From: Podarcis raffonei | Taxonomy: Eukaryota > Chordata > Lepidosauria > Squamata > Lacertidae | Assembly: GCF_027172205.1 (NCBI RefSeq) | Contig: NC_070614.1 | Location: forward strand, 31,248,501 to 31,312,500 | Direction: 5' to 3' | Length of the DNA stretch: 64,000 nt | Shown: in pieces, positions 1 to 11,070 of the stretch | How the letters are laid out: every line of letters starts with the position of its first letter | How positions within the stretch are numbered: the stretch's first letter is position 1 | Position numbers and translations under genes: made by a program | Notes under the pieces: model-generated | What the model saw: only the letters and a program-made list of their open reading frames with translations | Databases searched by the model: none | Told to the model about the DNA's origin: nothing

Positions 1-329
1 AGGGCTTGGAAGGTGCTTATATTTAAGTTACGAAAAGATCTCAAAATGTTTAATACAGCAGTAAAGTTAATGCAAACATAATTTTTCTCTGATAAAAAGT
101 GATTACATCCATAGTTAAGAGAACATAATAATGTGTTGTTTCAAAATTCTGGTGATTGGGCTTAAAAGCTTCATGATTTTTCATTAATGCTAGGAAGTGT
201 GTGGTTTGCATTTTTAAAAAGAAAGTTAAAGCATTGAGTTAGCAAAAATACCAAAACATCAAGTGGTTTGCTCTCAATATTTACTTATTGTCATTATATC
301 CCCTCCTTTCCTCCAAGGAGCTGGAGGTC

Positions 330-640
330 ATCCTTCCCAAGTTTAACCTCTTGACAGTTCTGTAAGGTAGCTTAGCCTGAGAATATTGGCGCAAGGTCAC
401 CCAGTTATCTTAAGGGCTGAACAGAGATTTGAACCTGGGTTCTCAGTGGCGTAGCGTGGGGGGTGCAGGGGGGGACCGGTCGCACCGGGCGCAACATCTG
501 GGGGTTAGGGTTAGGGGGCGCAAATCCACGGGTTAGGGGGCACAAATTACTTGCCTTGCCCCGGGTGCTGACAACCCACGCTACGCCACTGTGGGTTCCC
601 TAGTCCTAGTCCAACACTCTAAACTCTACACTTTATCAGC
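330..640 (+). repeat. MIR/CORE-SINE-like repeat, split by a MITE
   Basis: The segments 'caaggtcacccagttatctt' and 'gagatttgaacctgggttc', followed by 'ctagtccaacactctaaac', resemble the core and 3' part of MIR-type SINEs. The repeat is interrupted at 444-591 by a younger MITE. Identification is from memory of the consensus. Confidence 0.5.
444..591. mobile_element. hAT-type MITE with perfect ends
   Basis: The element begins CAGTGGCGTAGCGTGGG and ends with its exact reverse complement, a 17-bp perfect terminal inverted repeat. It is flanked by an 8-bp duplication, tgggttct on the left and tgggttcc on the right, with one mismatch. An 8-bp duplication and a CAG..CTG end fit the hAT superfamily. 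The 148-bp body has no coding capacity and contains a short telomere-like ggttagggttaggg run. Confidence 0.8.
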
Positions 641-1019
641 TACGAATAGTCAGAATAATTTACTTATGTTAATCAGATTCAGTACTTAATTTGAGCTGCG
701 GCATGACATTTTGGTCAATAAAAAAGATATAACCACCATGTAGGTTTTGAAATCAGTTTCCCATTCAGTCTGCATTCAGTCAGCACTTCACTCTTAAGCA
801 TCCCTTACATAAGACTGAGGTTAAGGGTCAGTAGTTTAAAGATAGAGGGGAAATATTTCTAGGAAATATAGAAAATTGCATCACTTGTTTTGTAAATCAG
901 GATTTGCAAATCCTCATGGTGATGTTCTCCAAGGAGTGATTCTTTGAAACACTACAGAAAGCAGGGAGGCTCAATTGATTCCTCTTTGTCACAAACTATA
1001 AATCATCTACTAAAGAACA

Positions 1020-1063
1020 CACTTCAACATTTTGACACTTTCTTCTTCCAGACAAAGACAGAG
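1020..1063 (+). other. Candidate 5' non-coding exon of OR A1 (donor at 1064)
   Basis: A strong donor, CAGAG|GTGAGTA, lies about 1 kb before the coding exon, and the acceptor tctaattttag ends at 2031. The same donor and acceptor positions recur upstream of A2 (donor 14968, acceptor 15626) and A3 (donor 29773, acceptor 30283). Vertebrate ORs commonly have such an untranslated first exon. The exon's 5' end is not determined. Confidence 0.45.
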
Positions 1064-2120
1064 GTGAGTAGACTAGGGCTTGGAAGGTATTCATATTTCA
1101 GTTATGAAAAGACTGTAAAAGGTTTGATACAGCAGTAGGATTAATGAAGAAAACATTATTCTACGAAAAAATAGGTAGTATTTATAGGTAAGAGAAGATA
1201 ATAAAGTGGTGTTTCAAAATTCTGGCGTTTGGGATGATTATCTCATATTAAGAAAGGAGGCAAACCCTACATACAATTGCCTGCATGTTTCAAAATTCTG
1301 GTGATTGGGCTTAAAAGCCTCATGATTTTTCATTAATGCTAGGAGGTGCATTATGGTTAGCAAAAATACCGAAACATCAAGTGTAAATTTCCTTTATGCA
1401 ACCACACTCCAAGGAGGATTTTTAAATTTATTTACATCTAGTGCTCATATTTCAGTTCTGAAAAGACCACAAAACGTTTAATACAGTAGTAGGATTAATG
1501 AAGAAATGATTATTCTGTGAAAAGATAGGTAGTATTTATAGGTAAGAGAAGGTAATACAGGGGTGTTACCAAATTCTGGTGATTGGTTTTAAACTCTGAA
1601 CGCTCATCAAAGCCAAATGATATTTCATTAATGCTAGGTGGTGTGTGACTTGCTTTTTAAAAATAAAGTAGAAGCATTATGGTTCACAAAAAAACAAACA
1701 TAAACACCATCATTAAGATCCTTTATGCAAACAAACAAATGAGAATCTGCTTATTTACATCTAATAGCAAGGTTGCTCTGAAAAGCTGTAGTGTGTATTT
1801 GATTCTACTTTCTCAATCTTGATTCAACATGAAACCAAGTTGGGTCTTTGCTGAGATGCTCCCCATGCTCCTTTTCAACTCTAAAATTCTATTAGTACCG
1901 GGGAGAATGAATGGTGTCAGTTGAATATCTACTGCTGGCATGACCCATTACCTCATATTAATAACCCCACATACAATTGCCTGCATGTTTCCTCATCCAA
2001 CAGACTTTCATTAACTCCTTTCTAATTTTAGGTGTTACAAACACCTCTGCTGGTGCTGCTAAAACACAATAACAGAGCTGCTCTTCAAGAAATTGTTTTA
2101 AGAAATACTAAAGAATTAAG

Positions 2121-3056
2121 ATGGCCAACCAATCTACAGTGACAGAATTTCTTCTGGTGGGGTTTTCCAGTAATCGAGAAGAACAATTGTTTTACTTTGT
2201 GATATTTCTCTCCATTTATTTAACAGCCTTAGTGGGGAATTTCCTAATCACCATTGCTGTTGCCCTGAACCACAAACTCCACACTCCAATGTACTTCTTT
2301 CTGGTCAACCTATCATTATCAGACATTTGCTACATCTCAGCCACTATCCCCAAATCCATAGCTGCTTCTTTGTCAGATGACAAAAGGATTTCTTTTGCTG
2401 GCTGTGTTGCACAGGTTTTCTTAGTTTTCACTTTTGCAGGTTCTGAGCTTGCCTTGCTCACTATCATGGCTTATGATCGCTATGCTGCAATCTGCCATCC
2501 TCTACAGTATGAGCTAATCATGAACTGGGATGCCTGTATCCAAATGGCAGCTGCTTCCTGGATAAGCAGCGCAATCCATTCATCATTACATACCATTATC
2601 ACTTTCAGGCTACATTTCTGTAGGTCCAATATTATTGGGCAGTATTTCTGTGATGTCCCTCAGTTGCTTAAGATTTCTTGTACTGACACAAAGGTTAACC
2701 AAATTTTGATCATTGCCATTGGGTTTATTGTAGATTCATTTTGTGGAGGGTTCATCTTTCTTTCCTATGGCTACATATTCTCTGCTGTGCTGAGAATCCC
2801 TTCTGTTCAAGGCAGATATAAAGCTTTCTCTACCTGCATCCCCCACCTGACTGTCTTTTCTTTATTTATGAGCACAGCTGTGTTTTCATACATGAGACCT
2901 AAAGCACTTTCTTCTACAACAATGGATTTGCTCTCTGCTTTATTGTATAATGTTTTGCCACCACTAATGAATCCCGTTATTTATAGCTTTAGGAACAAAG
3001 ACATCCAAGAGGCCGTGTGGAAAATACCGAAAAGAATTAGAAGTCTCCTGGCATGA
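2121..3056 (+). CDS. Olfactory receptor, OR14-like, subtype A copy 1
   Basis: This is an intact 311-residue class II odorant receptor, a seven-helix GPCR of the olfactory cilia that signals through the olfactory G protein. Visible OR hallmarks are an N-terminal NQST glycosylation site, LVGN in TM1 (37-40), PMYFFL (56-61), MAYDRY at the end of TM3 (116-121), the conserved extracellular Cys95 and Cys177, KAFSTC before TM6 (234-239) and NPVIY in TM7 (284-288). The TIPKSI, FCDVPQL and RIPSVQGR stretches fit the OR14 family. The ATG sits 89 nt after a splice acceptor (2030-2031). By eye it differs from A2 (15718) at about 30 residues. MAYDRYA has Ala where most ORs have Val. Ligand unknown. Confidence 0.95.
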   Translation: MANQSTVTEFLLVGFSSNREEQLFYFVIFLSIYLTALVGNFLITIAVALNHKLHTPMYFFLVNLSLSDICYISATIPKSIAASLSDDKRISFAGCVAQVFLVFTFAGSELALLTIMAYDRYAAICHPLQYELIMNWDACIQMAAASWISSAIHSSLHTIITFRLHFCRSNIIGQYFCDVPQLLKISCTDTKVNQILIIAIGFIVDSFCGGFIFLSYGYIFSAVLRIPSVQGRYKAFSTCIPHLTVFSLFMSTAVFSYMRPKALSSTTMDLLSALLYNVLPPLMNPVIYSFRNKDIQEAVWKIPKRIRSLLA

Positions 3057-3216
3057 TTGCTTGCATTTTGTCTCATACACATCACAATTCCTGTGCATTG
3101 CATAACAATGCAAATGCCATTGAAAATAGCATAGTAATGTATTATACTGCGTAATAGTGCTTTGCAAATAGATGTGTATTGGGCAAATTCACACATGATG
3201 TTTCACGCATGAGTGC

Positions 3217-4165
3217 TCAAGTTGTGTCTCGCACATATCACATTTTTTGTGCAAATTTCTAGTGCTCACTTTTGAGTGATGCCCTACTCTTCCAGCCCAT
3301 CTCCTGTTGTTCAGAATGTACTTAGGTAAAGAGTGAATAAAAATGCATTTATTATTAAAAATAGGAATAGTGCTTCGTAAAAAGATGTGTATTGGGCCTA
3401 TTGCAAAGAATAGAGCTTGGGAAAGACTTGGGAAAGTATATTTTAAATTTAGTGCATGTTATATGAAAATGGATGCTCACATGGTCCTAAAGTGGGCGGT
3501 GTTTGCAGCACAGGGCACGACTTCCTCGTCCTCCTGAAGCCACGCTGTTCTGCCAACCGTTGCTTGGCTCTCCTGGCTGCCACAGTACTTAGTGGGTTCC
3601 CACCAAACCCGATTCACATTCTGCCTATCTGCAGCAGCCTGCTCCAGAAGCATAAAAGGGGCCCAGAGCTGACACTGGCAGCACAGTTGGCCCAGAGCAT
3701 CAGGAGCACCGGATCTAGATCCCTTCATGATCTTTATCCCACCTGTGGAGGCATCAGTCCTTTGGAGCACCAGTTAGGAACACCGGTTTTCGGCCCACTG
3801 CCACTGCCTCCTTAGCCAGTGTCAACCATCTAGAGGCCTCATTGAAGGATCCCCCTTGTGGTGCCTTGCCAGAGCGATGTAGCCTTTTTGAGTATTTTAC
3901 CTGCGATCTTCGCTTGGCCACGGCTGTTGCCACCTTCTTCCTCCATGTGCCGCTTCTGTGGGAAGAAGCGCATCCAGTATCCTTCCCTTTCTGTGTCACT
4001 ATCCCATTCTCACGCCAACGCAATTTTGAGGGGGTCATTGGCCCATGTGTCTGAGGCAAGTATGAGCCGCCCTTCTTCCCAGAGAGCAAAGTGTGGCAGC
4101 CTTAAAGCTCCCACAGCTCTTTACTTTAGTCACGTTGTTGCAGCTCTTCATCTGAGAAAACCCTG
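3217..4165 (+). repeat. Subtype A 3' flank with L1 scrap, duplicated at 19155
   Basis: The block starts with 'caagttgtgtctcgcacat', contains a short AT-rich L1 ORF2-derived piece near 3390-3480 ('tttagtgcatgttatatga') and continues into a GC-richer non-coding part. The same order of segments occurs at about 19155-19925 and, more degraded, from 34813. It belongs to the duplicated OR unit. The small open frames in it are not conserved between copies. Confidence 0.6.
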
Positions 4166-4169
4166 TGTG

Positions 4170-4410
4170 TCATATACTCTCAATTCTATGCCCATGATGC
4201 TAGGTTTGCAGGTTCATTTCCTGCAAGGGGGCAGCAACACTTCCCTACACTGTAAGTGTATCAACCAGAAAGTTAGCTCATGAAGACTGTGGATGGTTCA
4301 GTGGTTAGAGCAGTGTGCTGATAATGCCAAGTTTGCAGGTTCATCTCCTGCTTGGGGCAACAACATAATCCCACATTGCAGGGGGTTGGACAAGATGAAC
4401 TTCATGTTTG
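4170..4410 (+). mobile_element. Two head-to-tail tRNA-derived SINE units
   Basis: Two tRNA-like units follow each other. B-box-like segments 'tttgcaggttcatttcctgc' and 'tttgcaggttcatctcctgc' are each followed by 'gggg/gca..aacaac'. The second ends in 'cagggggttggacaagatga', which resembles a CR1-type tail. The A-box-like 'ggttcagtggttagagcag' precedes the second unit. A related array is at 34985-35330. Confidence 0.6.
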
Positions 4411-4479
4411 CGAAATACCTTTTATATCTGGAACAAATTATGTAGCCACATAGGCACGGCAAGGAATTGCTCGGTTCCG

Positions 4480-4779
4480 TGTGTATGTATGTGTGTATTT
4501 ATGTATGTATGCATGCATGTGTGTATTGGCATGTATATTTATGTTTGTTTGTGTGTGTGTGTGTAGATATGTATATGTATATGCACATATTCCACGATGA
4601 GTTGATTATGGTATTTAAAAAGTCAATCAATCTCTGACTTTTGTCTTCTGGGTTTCTGAGGGTTTACTTGTTGTTATTCTGTCTCTCACAGCTACAATAA
4701 ATCTACCATTAAAATTATGGACTGATCATTTCTTTGTCAGAGGGCAAATGGACAAATTTAGCAGGGGATCAAATACTTT

Positions 4780-4823
<44 letters not shown>

Positions 4824-4850
4824 GTGTGTGTGTGTGTGTGTGTGTATGAT
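4480..4850. repeat. Low-complexity GTAT / (AT)n(GT)n microsatellites
   Basis: GTAT/GTGT-rich sequence at 4480-4590 is followed by an (AT)n run at about 4785-4821 and a (GT)n run to about 4845. Nothing else is recognisable between the SINE pair and the DIRS fossil. Confidence 0.85.
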
Positions 4851-4925
4851 GTGTGGTAATCTGATGATTTGATAGAAATAAAATTAATCTGATCTGGTCA
4901 TTTTTTTCTGCAATCGAAATAATGT

Positions 4926-7140
4926 TTGCTCAAAATAAGCTCGATTGAATTCATTTTGGCTTATTGCTCTATAAATGGGATCTTCCTAACTGAGGGTCTG
5001 CCTTGCATGCGGGCCCAAGGTGTGTCCCCTCTACTATCCTTGAGGAGGTGGGAGATTGAGCCCAGCCCACACAATGGCCCCACAATCACACCATGGCCTA
5101 TTGGCCAATCAGAGATTGGTGGTGTGATCGTGGGGGCATATAAAAGGTGGTGGCACATTTCTGGGGATTCACCTGGCTTCTCTGTCTCGCTTTCACATGG
5201 ACCACTTCAGATTTTTGGCACTGGACGCACAGCAGTTGCCGGAGCCTTTTCTGGTGTACCTATGGAGCCTTGGAAGTGCATAGTTATGCAGGGAGTAATC
5301 TCTTCCTTGGCCCCCTCCACATTTAAATCTTACAAGAAAACCTGGGCTGATTTTATAATGTTCTGTGCGCAGAATTTATCTATTGCTGTGGATCAACCCT
5401 CTTCTACAGATCAGGTTTCGCAATACATAGCACACTTAGATTAGCTTTGGCATGCAGCTAAGACTCTTAAAATCCAGTCTGCTGCCATTTCTTTTTTTAG
5501 CAAATCCCTGTTTGCCCATGATCTGTGTGCAGCTTTTGTGCTCCGGAAGGCTCTGGAGGGCTGGCGTAGACTTCAACCATCTTCTGGTGTTGTCCGCAGG
5601 CCTGTCACCTTTGACCTATTATGTAAAATTCACAAAAAACTAAGATCTGTTTGCTGGTCCCGGTATGAGGCACGGTTGTTCTCTTCCAATTATTCTATCG
5701 CAATAGAATGGGTGAGGTTGTTTTTGAGGATGTCTGTGGGGGAGTTCCTATGGGTCTGCACTTAGAGGACATATCTTTGGGAGAGGCGGAATTGGTGGTC
5801 CGGGATAGTCGGTCCAAAATGGACCAAAGGGGTAAGGGGGCCCTGCTTAAGTTGCCTGCAACGGCGCATGGAGGTTCGTGACGTGTAAAAAACACCAGGA
5901 GATATTTACAGATTAGGCCTCCTGGAATCCTACAGATTCGCCCCTTCTTGATACATGAGGATAGAAACCCTTTAGCAAGGCATCAATTCACTAGGGTTAC
6001 ATGGAAGCCTATTGCGGCCTGTGGCTTGCCAGCATTGGAATTTGCTGCCCATTCTTTCAGGATTGGCGCCGCTATTACGGCAGTTCATTGGGGCCTTTCA
6101 GTGGACAGGATTGGGCTGGTGGAAGTCCAATGCCTATAAGGGATACATCCAGAAAAGCAAGTAGCATGTTGTCCACCTCCTAACATGTTTTGTCTTTTCC
6201 TTTTTTTCAGTGTTGCCAGAGCTGCACGTGTGGATCGTGGGTCACAGCATCGTGCACTGGGCCAGTGTGCGAGCAGTGGAGACTGGGTTTGGGTGCCAGC
6301 TCGGCTTACCTGCTCAAGTCAAGGTTTGCTGTGTGTCCAGACGTGGGATGCGCTGGAAAGAAGTTTTACCACTGGTGAAGGCTCGGGTGACCACTTGGGG
6401 CCCACCTTCTGCATTGGTTGTGCAGCTGGGCGAAAATGACTTGCCACTGCTGAAGGGCATGGACTTGAGGACTTGCATTAAGAAGGACTTGGAGGAGCTG
6501 GCAGCAGTGCTACCAGATACCACAATATTTTGGTCGCAGTTCCTGGTGCGTCAGGTTTGGCACAATAGTTCATGCCCAGCTGCCACCAAAACAGCCAGGA
6601 AGCATGTTGACCCTGAGGTGTCAAACAAGGTGTTGGCGCTGGGTGCCAGAGTGATTCGCCACCCTGGTATTACCTTCAGTGATAGAGCCCTGTTTCGGGC
6701 TGATAGTATGCACCTTTCTGATGGTGGAAATGATGTGTGGATGGACCAGATTGTTAGAGGTTTGAAGGATTGGTTACAGGATCTGAGGGTATTGGTGCCT
6801 CGTGTGGGGCTCGTGTGGTGGTTAGGCATTGGCTTATTGTGATGCGGCGGAAGGGAGGTGTGGCCATCATCATCTACTGGAATACAAGGGTATTCCAGTA
6901 AAGGAATCTGTGGGTCTAGATCTCATCCACAGTTCGCTTGAGGGGTTAGGGCCATGCCAGGACCCAGCAGGAACCCCAGGGTGAGCATCAGTTGGTTGCC
7001 ATTGACGGAGCTCCTTCCAGATTTCCTGCAAGGTGGGCAGGAGTCAGATATAGTTATTGCCAATGACTAAGCCAATACCTCTCACATTGCTGTAATCAAT
7101 AAAGTTTTGCCCTAAAGTTTTGCCCATTAAACTTAATCTA
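4926..7140 (+). mobile_element. DIRS-like retroelement fossil (tyrosine recombinase + SGNH hydrolase)
   Basis: This is a broken 3' portion of a DIRS-type tyrosine-recombinase retrotransposon. The part at about 5290-6120 carries stretches typical of the DIRS recombinase (SSLAPSTFKSYKKTW near the start, HSFRIGAA near the end). The part at about 6213-6800 carries an SGNH/GDSL-like hydrolase domain (VVGHSIVHW, QLGENDL, DSMHLSDGG), often found after the recombinase in vertebrate DIRS elements. An upstream segment (5082-5135) contains CCAAT-like boxes inside an inverted repeat and a TATA-like motif (5140-5146). The 3' tail near 7050-7110 has an AATAAAG signal shared with the elements at 13320, 21310, 33245 and 45475. 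The reverse transcriptase part is absent, and the copy has several breaks. Age: old. Confidence 0.7.
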
Positions 7141-7149
7141 AAATTCTGT

Positions 7150-8573
7150 TTCAGTGTATATTTATTTATCCTCAGGGATGCTCTGGGGTCTTGATGCGCA
7201 ATTGGGATTAAATGGAAGCCTGAAGATAACTTCCTTTTGAGTTCCTAGCAGAACTGGCCATTACTGGATTATCCTTTGTAAGCAGCAATGTGAGTGAGCA
7301 GAGCTCAGGTGTATGCCAGCACCCCATTACGCTGTCTGCTGCTGACTGATGTCTAAGTTTGAGCAGACCATGTACCTGTCAATCACCTGATCTTTTAATT
7401 TAAATTATTATCACTTTGTCTGTGAGAGTTTCCAGTAGGGAACAGACAGACACAACTAAAGAAAGCCTTTCAGGTGCAGGCTTCTTAACTCCTGCTAAGC
7501 AACAGTGATGCAATTGAGTGGAGGTCAATTGAGAGCCACTGCACTACTATAATGTCTATTATTGCCATTGGGTGCACCCAGTTCCCCAACCTTCATATGT
7601 AAGCTCTAATGCACATGATGGAAGAGCACCCTTCATATGAAGGGCAACCTAAGTTCCTTCAGCTGAACACTTATGGAAGCTCAAAATAGAAGTTCATGAT
7701 CAGAAAGTAGAAGTAGAAGTTCATGATCAGAAAGAATTTGCCAGTGTTGCAAACAGATGAGGTGGGGGGAGAGGACAATAAAAATAGTTGTGATGTTACG
7801 TATATGAAATTTAGGTATGCACGACAAGAAAAAAAATGAAAAAGTATCCTTGCATACTATAAGTCAATTAATTTTTGGAGCCTTTTTCATGTTCTTTGTA
7901 CAATATTGTGCGTCAAGGGGCATCCTTCAGCAAATATAAATTAATTCAAGTGGCACCAACATGGGGAGAGCACAAACTTCCCTGGAGCAAAGATTCTCAA
8001 GAGATTTTGCAATGACATCTTTGTTTGCATATCTGAGAACAAGTAAATCTGGGGAATGCAGTTTGCTGATATTATACTGGTGTGTGTGTTTTGGATTTTT
8101 GTTGTCCATGAAACATTGCCACTTCTTTTCATTTACACATTGTGTACATTTCACTGGCAGAAATTAATGAATGAGAAAACATTAGCATACAAGGACTGGG
8201 TAGAAATACTCTGATGCGATATCACTATTCTCCTGATCGTCTTGCTTTTCAGATATATTGAGGAGCAACTGGGGCAGAACTGGGCTGGCTAGGTTGAGTT
8301 TTTCACCTGCTCAGCTCCCTTTGTGTCCTTCACTTTCTGGATTGATCCAGCAGGCTCTTATATTCTTGTGCATATTAAAAGAACTAGTAGGGAAATGGAC
8401 AACATTTGTTTTGCACAGCACCATGGGACTGGTATGTTCTCCCAAGAGAGACCCAGAAATAGCACAGAAAAGGAGGGTGACATCACCTTCTCCACCTCCT
8501 CCTGACAAGCCATGTACCTTCAAATAAATATCACCGTCAAGCACATTGGCACTCTAATCTGAGAGAAACAGTG
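7150..8573 (+). repeat. 5' flank of subtype B genes, with candidate non-coding exon end at 8573
   Basis: This flank is repeated at 22620-24455 (with an LTR inserted) and in part at 36050-37041. A conserved donor, AACAGTG|GTGAGTA, at 8574 recurs at 24456 and 37042. It can pair with the acceptor just before the B1 ATG (10114-10115). A TATA-like aaataaatat lies about 45 bp before the donor in each copy. No conserved protein is encoded here. Confidence 0.5.
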
Positions 8574-10116
8574 GTGAGTATAATCCTTATTGATCTCTTT
8601 AAAGAGAATGAAGGGACTCAAGGATGCTTGAGCTTTCAATTCTGAAAAGATTGCAAAATGACTGATGTAGTAGTTGGTGTAAAGTGGACTTCTTATTTTT
8701 TTAAAAAAGTATCATTTCTTTTATATATAGGAGAAGGCAACAGAAAACTTGGAAAAACTGTGCAGAGATATATTTCACGCTGGAATATGGACAACTGACA
8801 AGAAATATGATAATGGAGTAAGTTCAAGTGCTACCATAACTCTCTCTTGTTCACAGCAACAATGGTGGTAAGCAGATACTCCAGAATTCTTCAGTAACTA
8901 TGGCATTTCCGACAATGGGAAGCTTTTAATGATTCAGGGCACAGTCTTTATCTTGTCAGCTCATTAGATTGGCTGGTTAAACAAATTACCTACTGCATAT
9001 GACAGAAATTACTTGAGAGATGGATGCTTCTGGGTTATCTTTTCCAAAAAAAAATTAAATGAAATAAATTATAATATATGGTAATACGATCACTAGAATA
9101 GAAATTACTTATCCAAATGGAATTTGTCTTGCCTTTTTTGAATAGGATAGAAATTAATATGATTCTGCCTGCACATTGAGAAGTATAGCCATTTTTTGAG
9201 TGTTTCCATGGGCCATGTTACTAGAAATAAATAAAATAATGTTTAGGATTTTTTTCAATTCTCCTTGCAGGTTGTTGAAATCTTTGCTGTTTCAGTATTC
9301 TAGCAATCAGTCTTCATTCCTGAAACTTAATTCATTCAGGTTGATTCTTCACTGCTCTTAGGTAATATGTGAATTGCTATGCTGTTGTTCAATTGAAAAA
9401 AAATGGAGAGCACCTTTCAAAACACATACACTTGGTCAATAGTTTGTTGTCATATATTTTTGATGGAAAACCTCCAAATATTTGAGAACTGACAATTTTT
9501 TATTCCAATATACTTGAAGAAAGCTTCCATTTCCATGTTTTACATTACTAAAGTATTTAGCAAGAAATAGAAAAGCCTCACTGAGAATACACATAATACA
9601 ATCTTTCAAAATATCCACAGTGATTTCATTTTTTTGTTTTATATGAAATTTCAGATAAACTTTCTAGAATGGTGGTTCCTTTACCCCATCTAGTTAATTC
9701 AGTGTGATCTCTCCCCCCCCCAAAAAAATGTTACATGTTTCATAAAAATGGTTTATGTACATTTGATGGCAAAATGGAAGACTTCTGTAAAAACTGCACC
9801 ATTTACATCATATGGCACATGGCTTAGAAAGTATATGTATGTACCCAGTCTCTGTTGCCTTTCCCCCAGTCTTTGAGGGTGGATAAATCATATTAGCTGA
9901 AGATATGTGAGTGCAGATACTATCCCCATGAGGCTTCATGTCATATCAGAATGAAAGAACACATCAGCAGTTAATAGTGTGCATACATGGTTCTTGATGT
10001 GGATAAATGTGTTGTTGTGAACTAGCACAATATCTAAGATGATAATTCAAAAAATTAGAATGGCCAAAAATTGGTAAGCTCCACTAACGCACAACTATTT
10101 AACTTCTATCTGCAGA

Positions 10117-11070
10117 ATGACAGAAATGAGAGAAATGGCTAACCAATCTACTCCAACAGAGTTCCATCTCATGGGGTTTTCTGAAACTCGTGATATGCAG
10201 ATTTTGCATTCTGCAATATTTCTCTTCATTTACTTAACAGCCTTAGTAGGAAATTCTCTCATCATCACAGCTGTGGCCCTAGACCGCCACCTTCACAGCC
10301 CGATGTACTTCTTTTTGATCAACCTGTCATTGCTTGATGTTTGCTCCATTTCCAATACTGTACCCAAATCCATCACCATTTCATTGACAAACAACAACAT
10401 GATTTCTTTTGCCGGATGTGTCACACAGGTCTTCTTAGTGGTCACATTTGTTGGTGGGGAGCTTGCCTTGCTCACTGTTATGGCTTATGACCGTTATGTA
10501 GCAATCTGTCGTCCACTGCAATATACCTTAATCATGAATTGGGATGCCTGCATGCAAATGGTAGCTGCTTCCTGGATAAGCAACCTGATTCATGCAGTAT
10601 TGGAAACCAGTTTTACTTTCGTGCTAAATTTCTGTGGGACCAATATCATTGGACAATATTTTTGTGACATTCCTCAATTGCAAAAGATTTCTTGCAGTGA
10701 TACAAATGTGAATCAAGTTCTGATTTTTGTCCTTGGGTTTTTTATTGACTCTTTTTGTTTTGCATTTATCTTTGCTTCCTATGGCTACATCTTCTCTGCT
10801 GTGCTGAGGATCCCATCAGTCCAAGGCAGATATAAAGCTTTCTCTACCTGCACTCCTCACCTGACTGTCTTTTCTTTATTCATCACCACAGGTGTGTTTT
10901 CATACATGAGGCCAAAAGCACTTTCTTCCCCCACAGTGGACTTGGTTTCTGCTGTGTTATATACAGTTTTGCCACCAGTTCTTAATCCCATTATTTATAG
11001 CCTTAGGAACAAGGACATCCAACTAGCAGTCTGGCAAATACCCAGAAAACTGAAACATCTCATTGCATGA
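10117..11070 (+). CDS. Olfactory receptor, OR14-like, subtype B copy 1
   Basis: This is an intact 317-residue class II OR. Compared with subtype A it has a six-residue N-terminal extension (MTEMRE before MANQST). A second ATG at 10135 would give 311 residues, but the first ATG is kept in all three B copies. A splice acceptor, ttctatctgcag, ends one base before the first ATG, so the annotated start is the first codon after the junction. Hallmarks: PMYFFL (62-67), MAYDRYVAIC (from 122), FCDIPQL (183-189), KAFSTCTPHL and NPIIYSLRN. B genes have TNNNMISFAG in TM3 where A genes have SDDKRISFAG. Neighbours are A1 upstream and an OR relic at 14498 downstream. Confidence 0.95.
   Translation: MTEMREMANQSTPTEFHLMGFSETRDMQILHSAIFLFIYLTALVGNSLIITAVALDRHLHSPMYFFLINLSLLDVCSISNTVPKSITISLTNNNMISFAGCVTQVFLVVTFVGGELALLTVMAYDRYVAICRPLQYTLIMNWDACMQMVAASWISNLIHAVLETSFTFVLNFCGTNIIGQYFCDIPQLQKISCSDTNVNQVLIFVLGFFIDSFCFAFIFASYGYIFSAVLRIPSVQGRYKAFSTCTPHLTVFSLFITTGVFSYMRPKALSSPTVDLVSAVLYTVLPPVLNPIIYSLRNKDIQLAVWQIPRKLKHLIA

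Larger units (their letters stand above)
1..1900 (+). repeat. Locally triplicated upstream block of OR gene A1
   Basis: The stretch that lies once upstream of the other subtype A genes (about 15000-15300 and 29810-30010) occurs here three times, near 1-290, 1075-1420 and 1440-1740. Shared landmarks are a 'gaaaagacc..aaaa.gttta' segment, 'aattctggtgattgg' and 'catgatttttcattaatgc'. The copies differ by many substitutions, so the local duplication is not recent. Whether it carries promoter function is not visible. Confidence 0.6.

Noticed and set aside
4926-6842. Host gene with recombinase or lipase-like product
   Set aside because: The order recombinase then SGNH hydrolase, the breaks and the shared 3' tail fit a DIRS-like retroelement fossil.
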